A model generated the notes under the pieces. The model did no database searches. It was not told the origin of the DNA and was given only the letters and a program-made list of their open reading frames with translations. The position numbers were made by a program, and so were the translations under genes. This document shows, one piece after another, positions 50,352 through 60,479 of a DNA stretch of 64,000 nucleotides; position 1 is the first letter of the stretch, and every line of letters begins with the position of its first letter. The DNA is taken from the NCBI GenBank assembly GCA_963920705.1, contig CAWUCO010000167.1:992001-1056000 (forward strand), read 5' to 3'. Source of the stretch: Odiellus spinosus (lineage: Eukaryota > Arthropoda > Arachnida > Opiliones > Phalangiidae).

Positions 50352-52646
50352 GTCAAATTTCAGATTTTAAAATTCGCTTTTTGATATTAGATGTTTTTTG
50401 AATTGACCATATTTTCCTTGTTTTTTAAGGGATTTTCCAAAACTCTTGTTTTTTTGATAGACCAATATTTGCTCTTTCGAGTGGTGTTAATTTTGTCTAA
50501 ATCGCTTAAAAATCAAATGTTTTGTGTCCATTTCAATCCAATAATCTTGGATTTTTAAGCGTTTTTGCTTAATTTTAACCAATTTTATATTTGTCACGTT
50601 TTGGCAATTTAGACAAAACCAAAGTCATTCGAAAGAGTAATTAATGGACAGTCTTAATAATAAGAGTTTTCAAAAATCGGTTGAAAAACAAGAAAAATAT
50701 GGCCAATTCAAGAAATCATACAATATCAAAATAGTCAAATTTCAGATTTTAAAATTCGCTTTTTGATATTAGATGTTTTTTGAATTGACCATATTTTCCT
50801 TGTTTTTCAAGGGATTTTCCAAAACTCTTGTTTTTTAGATAGACCAATATTTGCTCTTTCGAGTGGTGTTAATTTTGTCTAAATCGCTTAAAAATCAAAT
50901 GTTTTGTGTCCATTTCAATCCAATAATCTTGGATTTTTAAGCGTTTTTGCTTAATTTTAACCAATTTTATATTTGTCACGTTTTGGCAATTTAGACAAAA
51001 CCAAAGTCATTCGAAAGAGCAATTAATGGACAGTCTTAATAATAAGAGTTTTCAAAAATCCGTTGAAAAACAAGAAAAATATGGCCAATTCAAGAAATCA
51101 TACAATATCAAAATAGTCAAATTTCAGATTTTAAAATTCGCTTTTTGATATTAGATGTTTTTTGAATTGACCATATTTTCCTTGTTTTTCAAGGGATTTT
51201 CCAAAACTCTTGTTTTTTAGATAGACCAATATTTGCTCTTTCGAGTGGTGTTAATTTTGTCTAAATCGCTTAAAAATCAAATGTTTTGTGTCCATTTCAA
51301 TCCAATAATCTTGGATTTTTAAGCGTTTTTGCTTAATTTTAACCAATTTTATATTTGTCACGTTTTGGCAATTTAGACAAAACCAAAGTCATTCGAAAGA
51401 GCAATTAATGGACAGTCTTAATAATAAGAGTTTTCAAAAATCCGTTGAAAAACAAGAAAAATATGGCCAATTCAAGAAATCATACAATATCAAAATAGTC
51501 AAATTTCAGATTTTAAAATTCGCTTTTTGATATTAGATGTTTTTTGAATTGACCATATTTTCCTTGTTTTTCAAGGGATTTTCCAAAACTCTTGTTTTTT
51601 AGATAGACCAATATTTGCTCTTTCGAGTGGTGTTAATTTTGTCTAAATCGCTTAAAAATCAAATGTTTTGTGTCCATTTCAATCCAATAATCTTGGATTT
51701 TTAAGCGTTTTTGCTTAATTTTAACCAATTTTATATTTGTCACGTTTTGGCAATTTAGACAAAACCAAAGTCATTCGAAAGAGCAATTAATGGACAGTCT
51801 TAATAATAAGAGTTTTCAAAAATCCGTTGAAAAACAAGAAAAATATGGCCAATTCAAGAAATCATACAATATCAAAATAGTCAAATTTCAGATTTTAAAA
51901 TTCGCTTTTTGATATTAGATGTTTTTTGAATTGACCATATTTTCCTTGTTTTTCAAGGGATTTTCCAAAACTCTTGTTTTTTAGATAGACCAATATTTGC
52001 TCTTTCGAGTGGTGTTAATTTTGTCTAAATCGCTTAAAAATCAAATGTTTTGTGTCCATTTCAATCCAATAATCTTGGATTTTTAAGCGTTTTTGCTTAA
52101 TTATAACCAATTTTATTATATTTGTCACGTTTTGGCAATTTAGACAAAACCAAAGTCATTCGAAAGAGCAATTAATGGACAGTCTTAATAATAAGAGTTT
52201 TCAAAAATCCGTTGAAAAACAAGAAAAATATGGCCAATTCAAGAAATCATACAATATCAAAATAGTCAAATTTCAGATTTTAAAATTCGCTTTTTGATAT
52301 TAGATGTTTTTTGAATTGACCATATGTTCCTTGTTTTTCAAGAGATTTTCCAAAACTCTTGTTTTTTAGATAGACCAATATTTGCTCTTTCGAGTGGTGT
52401 TAATTTTGTCTAAATCGCTTAAAAATCAAATGTTTTGTGTCCATTTGGATCCAATAATCTTTGATTTTTAAGCGTTTTTGCTTAATTTTAACCAATTTTA
52501 TATTTGTCACGTTTTGGCAATTTAGACAAAACCAAAGTCATTCGAAAGAGCAATTAATGGACAGTCTAAATAATAAGAGTTTTCAAAAATCCGTTGAAAA
52601 ACAAGAAAAATATGGCCAATTCAAGAAATCACACAATATCAAAATA
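50352..52646. repeat. Homogeneous run of a single 382-bp monomer type, six copies
   Basis: Monomers start at 50352, 50734, 51116, 51498, 51880 and 52265. They share GACAGTCTTAATAATAAG in arm 2 (from the second copy on), TTTTAAAATTCGC, TTTCCTTGTTTTTCAAGGG and TCGAGTGGTGTTAATTTTG. Adjacent copies are nearly identical, unlike elsewhere in the window where neighbours differ and only HOR-distant copies match. The 51880 copy has a 3-bp insertion (TTTTATTATATTTG near 52111) and TTATAACC. The last copy diverges, with CATATGTTCC and AAGAGATTTT. Confidence 0.9.
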
Positions 52647-54565
52647 GTCAAATTTCAGATTTTAAAAATTCGCTTTTTGATATTAAATGTTTTTTGAATT
52701 GACCATGTTTTCCATGTTTTACAACGGATTTTTCCAAAACTCTTGTTTTTTAGATAGTCCAATATTTGTTCTTTCGATAGGTGTTGATTTTGTCTAAATC
52801 GCTTAAAAATCAAATGTTTTGTGTCCATTTCAATCCAATAATCTTGGATTTTTAAGCGTTTTTGCTTAATTTTAACCAATTTTATATTTGCACGTTTTGG
52901 CAATTTAGACAAAACCAAAGTCATTCGAAAGAGCAATTAATGGACAGTCTAAATAATAAGAGTTTTCAAAAATCCGTTGAAAAACAAGAAAAATATGGCC
53001 AATTCAAGAAATCACACAATATCAAAATAGCCAAATTTCAGATTTTAAAAATTCGCTTTTTGATATTAAATGTTTTTTGAATTGACCATGTTTTCCATGT
53101 TTTACAACGGATTTTTCCAAAACTCTTGTTTTTTAGATAGTCCAATATTTGTTCTTTCGATAGGTGTTGATTTTGTCTAAATCGCTTAAAAATCAAATGT
53201 TTTGTGTCCATTTGAATCCAATAATCTTGGATTTTTAAGAGTTTTTGCTTAATTTTAACCAATTTTATATTTGTCACGTTTTGGCAATTTAGACAAAACC
53301 AAAGTCATTCGAAAGAGCAATTAATGGACAGTCTTAATAATAAGAGTTTTCAAAAATCCGTTGAAAAACAAGAAAAATATGGCCAATTCAAGAAATCATA
53401 CAATATCAAAATAGTCAAATTTCAGATTTTAAAATTCGCTTTTTGATATTAGATGTTTTTTGAATTGACCATATTTTCCTTGTTTTTCAAGAGATTTTTC
53501 AAAACTCTTGTTTTTTAGATAGACCAATATTTGCTCTTTTGAGTGGTGTTAATTTTGTCTAAATCGCTTAAAAATCAAATGTTTTGTGTCCATTTGGATC
53601 CAATAATCTTTGATTTTTAAGCGTTTTTGCTTAATTTTAACCAATTTTATATTTGTCACGTTTTGGCAATTTAGACAAAACCAAAGTCATTCGAAAGAGC
53701 AATTAATGGACAGTCTAAATAATAAGAGTTTTCAAAAATCCGTTGAAAAACAAGAAAAATATGGCCAATTCAAGAAATCATACAATATCAAAATTGTCAA
53801 ATTTCAGATTATAAAAATTCGCTTTTTGATATTAAATGTTTTTTGAATTGACCATGTTTTCCATGTTTTACAACGGATTTTCCAAAACTCTTGTTTTTTA
53901 GATAGTCCAAATTTTTGTTCTTTCGATAGGTGTTGATTTTGTCTAAATCGCTTAAAAATCAAATGTTTTGTGTCCATTTGAATCCAATAATCTTGGATTT
54001 TTAAGCGTTTTTGCTTAATTTTAACCAATTTTATATTTGTCACGTTTTGGCAATTTAGACAAAACCAAAGTCATTCGAAAGAGCAATTAATGGACAGTCT
54101 AAATAATAAGAGTTTTCAAAAATCCGTTGAAAAACAAGAAAAATATGGCCAATTCAAGAAATCATACAATATCAAAATTGTCAAATTTCAGATTATAAAA
54201 ATTCGCTTTTTGATATTAAATGTTTTTTGAATTGACCATGTTTTCCATGTTTTACAACGGATTTTCCAAAACTCTTGTTTTTTAGATAGTCCAAATTTTT
54301 GTTCTTTCGATAGGTGTTGATTTTGTCTAAATCGCTTAAAAATCAAATGTTTTGTGTCCATTTGAATCCAATAATCTTGGATTTTTAAGCGTTTTTGCTT
54401 AATTTTAACCAATTTTATATTTGTCACGTTTTGGCAATTTAGACAAAACCAAAGTCATTCGAAAGAGCAATTAATGGACAGTCTAAATAATAAGAGTTTT
54501 CAAAAATCCGTTGAAAAACAAGAAAAATATGGCCAATTCAAGATTTCATACAATATCAAAAAGTC
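52647..54565. repeat. Mixed satellite monomers with two tandem pairs, up to the insertion
   Basis: Near-identical neighbours at 52647 and 53030 share ATCACACAATATC and ATTTTTCCAAAACTC. A 382-bp-type unit follows at about 53413. Then a second tandem pair at 53796 and 54180 is 384 bp apart and shares AAAATTGTCAAATTTC, CAGATTATAAAAATTCGC and CCAAATTTTTG. The last arm 2 ends CAAGATTTCATACAATATC before the insertion. One T is lost at TATTTGCACG near 52887. Confidence 0.84.
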
Positions 54566-54572
54566 TACCCCC

Positions 54573-54848
54573 ATTTCGCCCAATTTATTTTCGCCCAATT
54601 TAATTTCGCCCAATTCCCATTTCGCCCAGTTTCTTTTCGCACAATTTCATTTCGCCCAATTCCCATTTCGCCCAATTTCTTTTCGCCCAAATCCCATTTG
54701 GCCCAATTTCTTTTCGCCCAATTTCTTTTCGCCCAATTCCCGTTGGCCCAATTCCCATTTGGCCCAATTCCCATTTGGCCTAATGTCTTCTCGCCCAATC
54801 TCGTTTCGCCCAATTGTGATTTGGACCAATCTCATTTTGCCCAAGTCA
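54573..54848 (+). repeat. 15-16 bp minisatellite, about 18 units
   Basis: Tandem degenerate units with the theme (A/T)TTTCGCCCAATT(C/T)CC. Variants carry TTGGCCCAATTCCC, TTGGACCAATCTC and TCTCGCCCAATCTC. It is GC-richer than the flanking satellite. Long open frames here, such as the one spanning 54474-54878, only translate the repeat (FRPISFRPI-like and FAQFPFAQF-like peptides) and run in from the satellite, so they are not genes. Confidence 0.88.
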
Positions 54849-54871
54849 CATTTTTCCACTTTTTTCCCCCC

Positions 54872-54896
54872 AACCTAACCTAACCTAACCTAACCT
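54872..54896 (-). repeat. (AACCT)5, complement of the arthropod telomere-like motif TTAGG
   Basis: Five perfect AACCT units, followed by AAATTAAATAAAAG. On the minus strand this reads AGGTT repeated, a permutation of (TTAGG)n, the telomere repeat of many insects and other arthropods. It lies close to the midpoint of the insertion, after a C-rich run (TTTTTTCCCCCC). Five units could equally be a simple microsatellite. Confidence 0.85.
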
Positions 54897-54967
54897 AAAT
54901 TAAATAAAAGTCACTTTTTTGGCCTACTAAGACTTTAAATTTTAAAAGATTTAAGCTTTAATCGTTT
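54897..54967. other. AT-rich centre of the insertion, no gene
   Basis: A short unrepeated stretch between the left minisatellite with AACCT run and the right inverted cluster. It contains GTCACTTTTTTGGCC and several TTTAAA-like words (AAATTTTAAAAGATTTAAGC). It would form the turn region if the two halves of the insertion paired. I see no open frame, RNA gene or known motif. Confidence 0.6.
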
Positions 54968-55243
54968 TAGGCGAAAAGGGAAGAGTCATTTTTGGGTTGG
55001 GCGAAATGGGAATAGATAATTCTAGGCTAACTGATAAAACGATTGGGCAAATTGGGATTGGGCGAATTGAGAAAAGGAATTTTTAGTTTGGGCAAAATGG
55101 GAAGAGATAATTTAGGGCCAAATGATAAAGCGATTGGGCAAAGTAGGATTGGGCGAAATGGGAATAGATAATTTTGGGCAAAAAATGCCTTGGGCGAAAT
55201 GGGAATAGATCATTTTGGGCGAAATATTTTGGGCGAAATGGGT
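54968..55243 (-). repeat. Inverted, irregular copies of the minisatellite motif
   Basis: TTGGGCGAAATGGGAATAGAT and near variants recur at irregular 20-70 bp spacing, starting from GGCGAAAAGGGAAGAG near 54971. They include the pairs GATAAAACGATTGGGC and GATAAAGCGATTGGGC (55033 and 55123). Read on the minus strand these are CCCATTTCGCCCAA units like those on the left. The spacing differs from the left side, so the two halves are not a simple perfect palindrome. Confidence 0.8.
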
Positions 55244-55259
55244 ACATACCTATCAGGTC

Positions 55260-58200
55260 AGTCAAATTTCAGATTTAAAAAATTCGCTCTTTGATATCAG
55301 ATGTTTTTTGAATTGACCATATTTTCCATGTTTTTCAACGGATTTTCCAAAACTCTTGTTTTTTAGATAGACCAATATTTGTTCTTTCGATAGGTGTTGA
55401 TTTTGTCTAAATCGCTTAAAAATCAAATGTTTTGTGTCCATTTGAATCCAATAATCTTGGATTTTTAAGCGTTTTTGCTTAATTTTAACCAATTTTATAT
55501 TTGTCACGATTTGGCAATTTAGACAAAACCAAAGTCATTCGAAAGAGCAATTAATGGACAGTCTAAATAATAAGAGTTTTCAAAAATCCGTTGAAAAACA
55601 AGAAAAATATGGCCAATTCAAGAAATCATACAATATCAAAATTGTCAAATTTCAGATTATAAAAATTCGCTTTTTGATATTAAATGTTTTTTGAATTGAC
55701 CATGTTTTCCATGTTTTACAACGGATTTTCCAAAACTCTTGTTTTTTAGATAGTCCAAATTTTTGTTCTTTCGATAGGTGTTGATTTTGTCTAAATCGCT
55801 TAAAAATCAAATGTTTTGTGTCCATTTGAATCCAATAATCTTGGATTTTTAAGCGTTTTTGCTTAATTTTAACCAATTTTATATTTGTCACGTTTTGGCA
55901 ATTTAGACAAAACCAAAGTCATTCGAAAGAGCAATTAATGGACAGTCTTAATAATAAGAGTTTTCAAAAATCCGTTGAAAAACAAGAAAAATATGGCCAA
56001 TTCAAGAAATCATACAATATCAAAATAGTCAAATTTCAGATTTTAAAAAATCGCTTTTTGATATTTAATGTTTTTTGAATTGACCATTTTTTCCATGTTT
56101 TACAACGGATTTTCCAAAACTCTTGTTTTTTTGATAGTCCAATATTTGTTCTTTCGATAGGTGTTGATTTTGTCTAAATCGCTTAAAAATCAAATGTTTT
56201 GTGTCCATTTGAATCCAATAATCTTGGATTTTTAAGCGTTTTTGCTTAATTTTAACCAATTTTATAATTGTCACGTTTTGGCAATTTAGACAAAACCAAA
56301 GTCATTCGAAAGAGCAATTAATGGACAGTCTAAATAATAAGAGTTTTCAAAAATCCGTTGAAAAACAAGAAAAATATGGCCAATTCAAGATTTCATACAA
56401 TATCAAAATAGTCAAATTTCAGATTTAAAAAATTCGCTTTTTGATATCAGATGTTTTTTGAATTGACCATATTTTCCATGTTTTTCAACGGATTTTCCAA
56501 AACTCTTGTTTTTTAGATAGACCAATATTTGTTCTTTCGATAGGTGTTGATTTTGTCTAAATGGCTTAAAAATCAAATGTTTTGTGTCCATTTGAATCCA
56601 ATAATCTTGGATTTTTAAGCGTTTTTGCTTAATTTTAACCAATATTATAATTGTCACGTTTTTGAAATTTAGACAAAACCAAAGTCATTCTAAAGAGCAA
56701 TTAATGGACAGTCTAAATAATAAGAGTTTTCAAAAATCCGTTGAAAAACAAGAAAAATATGGCCAATTCAAGAAATCATACAATATCAAAATAGTCAAAT
56801 TTCAGATTTTAAAATTCGCTTTTTGATATTAGATGTTTTTTGAATTGACCATATTTTCCTTGTTTTTCAAGGGATTTTCCAAAACTCTTGTTTTTTAGAT
56901 AGTCCAAATTTTTGTTCTTTCGATAGGTGTTGATTTTGTCTAAATCGCTTAAAAATCAAATGTTTTGTGTCCATTTGAATCCAATAATCTTGGATTTTTA
57001 AGCGTTTTTGCTTAATTTTAACCAATTTTATATTTGTCACGTTTTGGCAATTTAGACAAAACCAAAGTCATTCGAAAGAGCAATTAATGGACAGTCTAAA
57101 TAATAAGAGTTTTCAAAAATCCGTTGAAAAACAAGAAAAATATGGCCAATTCAAGATTTCATACAATATCAAAATAGTCAAATTTCAGATTTAAAAAATT
57201 CGCTTTTTGATATCAGATGTTTTTTGAATTGACCATATTTTCCATGTTTTTCAACGGATTTTCCAAAACTCTTGTTTTTTAGATAGACCAATATTTGTTC
57301 TTTCGATAGGTGTTGATTTTGTCTAAATCGCTTAAAAATCAAATGTTTTGTGTCCATTTGAATCCAATAATTTTGGATTTTTAAGCGTTTTTGCTTAATT
57401 TTAACCAATTTTATATTTGTCACGTTTTGGCAATTTAGACAAAACCAAAGTCATTCGAAAGAGCAATTAATGGACAGTCTAAATAATAAGAGTTTTCAAA
57501 AATCCGTTGAAAAACAAGAAAAATATGGCCAATTCAAGAAATCATACAATATCAAAATAGTCAAATTTCAGATTTTAAAAATTCGCTTTTTGATATTAAA
57601 TGTTTTTTGAATTGACCATATTTTCCATGTTTTACAACGGATTTTCCAAAACTCTAGTTTTTTTGATAGTCCAATATTTGTTCTTTCGATAGATGTTGAT
57701 TTTGTCTAAATCGCTTAAAAATCAAATGTTTTGTGTCCATTTGAATCCAATAATCTTGGATTTTTAAGCGTTTTTGCTTAATTTTAACCAATTTTATAAT
57801 TGTCACGTTTTTGAAATTTAGACAAAACCAAAGTCATTCTTAAGAGCAATTAATGGACAGTATAAATAATAAGAGTTTTCAAAAATCCGTTGAAAAACAA
57901 GAAAAATATGGCCAATTCAAAAAATCATACAATATCAAAATAGTCAAATTTCAGATTTTAAAATTCGCTTTTTGATATTAGATTTTTTTGAATTGACCAT
58001 ATTTTCCTTGTTTTTCAAGGGATTTTCCAAAACTCTTGTTTTTTAGATAGACCAATATTTGCTCTTTCGAGTGGTGTTAATTTTTTCTAAATCGCTTAAA
58101 AATCAAATGTTTTGTGTCCATTTGGATCCAATAATCTTTGATTTTTAAGCGTTTTTGCTTAATTTTAACCAATTTTATATTTGTCACGTTTTGGCAATTT

Positions 58201-60479
58201 AGACAAAACCAAAGTCATTCGAAGGAGCAATTAATGGACAGTCTAAATAATAAGAGTTTTCAAAAATCCGTTGAAAAACAAGAAAAATATGGCCAATTCA
58301 AGAAATCATACAATATCAAAATAGTCAAATTTCAGATTTTAAAATTCGCTTTTTGATATTAGATGTTTTTTGAATTGACCATATTTTCCTTGTTTTTCAA
58401 GGGATTTTCCAAAACTCTTGTTTTTTAGATAGACCAATATTTGCTCTTTCGAGTGGTGTTAATTTTGTCTAAATCGCTAAAAAATCAAATGTTTTGTGTC
58501 CATTTGGATCCAATAATCCTTGATTTTTAAGCGTTTTTGCTTAATTTTAACCAATTTTATATTTGTCACGTTTTGGCAATTTAGACAAAACCAAAGTCAT
58601 TCGAAAGAGCAATTAATGGACAGTCTAAATAATAAGAGTTTTCAACAATCCGTTGAAAAACAAGAAAAATATGGCCAATTCAAGAAATCATACAATATCA
58701 AAATAGTCAAATTTCAGATTATAAAAATTCGCTTTTTGATATTAAATGTTTTTTGAATTGACCATGTTTTCCATGTTTTACAACGGATTTTCCAAAACTC
58801 TTGTTTTTTAGATAGTCCAAATTTTTGTTCTTTCGATAGGTGTTGATTTTGTCTAAATCGCTTAAAAATCAAATGTTTTGTGTCCATTTAAATCCAATAA
58901 TCTTGGATTTTTAAGCGTTTTTGCTTAATTTTAACCAATTTTATATTTGTCACGTTTTGGCAATTTAGACAAAACCAAAGTCATTCGAAAGAGCAATTAA
59001 TGGACAGTCTAAATAATAAGAGTTTTCAAAAATCCGTTGAAAAACAAGAAAAATATGGCCAATTCAAGATTTCATACAATATCAAAATAGTCAAATTTCA
59101 GATTTAAAAAATTCGCTTTTTGATATCAGATGTTTTTTGAATTGACCATATTTTCCATGTTTTTCAACGGATTTTCCAAAACTCTTGTTTTTTAGATAGA
59201 CCAATATTTGTTCTTTCGATAGGTGTTGATTTTGTCTAAATCGCTTAAAAATCAAATGTTTTGTGTCCATTTGAATCCAATAATCTTGGATTTTTAAGCG
59301 TTTTTGCTTAATTTTAACCAATTTTATATTTGTCACGTTTTGGCAATTTAGACAAAACCAAAGTCATTCGAAAGAGCAATTAATGGACAGTCTAAATAAT
59401 AAGAGTTTTCAAAAATCCGTTGAAAAACAAGAAAATATGGCCAATTCAAGAAATCATACAATATCAAAATAGTCAAATTTCAGATTTTAAAAATTCGCTT
59501 TTTGATATTAAATGTTTTTTGAATTGACCATATTTTCCATGTTTTACAACGGATTTTCCAAAACTCTTGTTTTTTTGATAGTCCAATATTTGTTCTTTCG
59601 ATAGGTGTTGATTTTGTCTAAATCGCTTAAAAATCAAATGTTTTGTGTCCATTTCAATCCAATAATCTTGGATTTTTAAGCATTTTTGCTAAATTTTAAC
59701 CAATTTTATATTTGTCACGTTTTGGCAATTTAGACAAAACCAAAGTCATTCGAAAGAGCAATTAATGGACAGTCTTAATAATAAGAGTTTTCAAAAATCC
59801 GTTGAAAAACAAGAAAAATATGGCCAATTCAAGAAATCATACAATATCAAAATAGTCAAATTTCAGATTATAAAAATTCGCTTTTTGATATTAGATGTTT
59901 TTTGAATTGACCATATTTTCCATGTTTTTCAACGGATTTTCCAAAACTCTTGTTTTTTAGATAGACCAATATTTGCTCTTTCGAGTGGTGTTAATTTTGT
60001 CTAAATCGCTTAAAAATCAAATGTTTTGTGTCCATTTGGATCCAATAATCTTTGATTTTTAAGCGTTTTTGCTTAATTTTAAACAATTTTATATTTGTCA
60101 CGTTTTGGCAATTTAGACAAAACCAAAGTCATTCGAAAGAGCAATTAATGGACAGTCTAAATAATAAGAGTTTTCAAAAATCCGTTGAAAAACAAGAAAA
60201 ATATGGCCAATTCAAGAAATCATACAATATCAAAATAGTCAAATTTCAGATTTTAAAATTCGCTTTTTGATATTAGATGTTTTTTGAATTGACCATATTT
60301 TCCTTGTTTTTCAAGGGATTTTCCAAAACTCTTGTTTTTTAGATAGTCCAAATTTTTGTTCTTTCGATAGGTGTTGATTTTGTCTAAATCGCTTAAAAAT
60401 CAAATGTTTTGTGTCCATTTCAATCCAATAATCTTGGATTTTTAAGCGTTTTTGCTTAATTTTAACCAATTTTATATTT
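55260..60479. repeat. Mixed satellite monomers right of the insertion
   Basis: About 13.5 monomers. Three copies of the CAAGATTTCATAC / CAGATTTAAAAAATTCGC / GATATCAGATG variant lie near 56391, 57157 and 59068, and the interrupted copy resumes at 55261. The 56391-57157 spacing is 766 bp and 57157-59068 is 1911 bp. Other variants include CACGTTTTTGAAATTTAG (about 56658, 57805), TTTTTTTGATAG, and TTTGGATCCAATAATC (about 58121, 58503, 60038). The pattern is locally shuffled, without a clear HOR of more than two copies. Confidence 0.82.

Larger units (their letters stand above)
1..54565. repeat. Satellite DNA array, ~383-bp monomer (left block)
   Basis: Roughly 142 head-to-tail monomers without a break. 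The period is read from recurring landmarks such as GTCAAATTTCAG, which return every 381-384 bp. Monomers differ by scattered substitutions and small indels, for example loss of TC in AAAACTCTTG, which makes the 381-bp variant. No satellite-free stretch longer than a few bases is seen in this block. The sequence is AT-rich and dominated by A- and T-runs. The block continues past the left edge, as the first bases are mid-monomer. I do not recognise the family by name. What is seen is the tandem structure; a heterochromatic or centromeric location is inferred from size and HOR organisation. Confidence 0.98.
54566..55259. mobile_element. Fold-back-like insertion of ~694 bp in the satellite
   Basis: The only non-satellite DNA in the window. 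It carries no credible gene. The left part consists of TTTCGCCCAA-type units on the plus strand. The right part carries TTGGGCGAAATGGGA, the same motif inverted. Near the middle is (AACCT)5 followed by an AT-rich stretch. The ends TACCCCCATTTCGCCC and GGGCGAAATGGGTACATA are approximately inverse. AGTC occurs at both borders (54562-54565 and 55260-55263) and is a candidate 4-bp target duplication. Uninterrupted satellite copies with the same CAAGATTTCAT variant occur near 56391, 57157 and 59068. The features fit a non-autonomous fold-back or MITE-like element, but the family is not recognised. Insertion of minisatellite DNA during break repair is an alternative. Confidence 0.72.

Noticed and set aside
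54474-54878. 134-codon plus-strand frame entering the insertion
   Set aside because: It begins in satellite arm 2 and continues through the 15-16 bp minisatellite, whose period yields Phe/Pro/Ala-Gln repeats. Overlapping open frames on the other strand in the same DNA have the same cause.
54872-54896. Interstitial telomere marking a chromosome fusion
   Set aside because: Only five units are present, in the middle of an inserted element, with the same satellite in the same orientation on both sides. A fusion would not leave an empty-site-like array.
54566-55259. Autonomous transposon with its own transposase
   Set aside because: The insertion is about 0.7 kb and consists of short repeats. 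No open frame resembles a transposase, reverse transcriptase or helicase, so at most it is non-autonomous.
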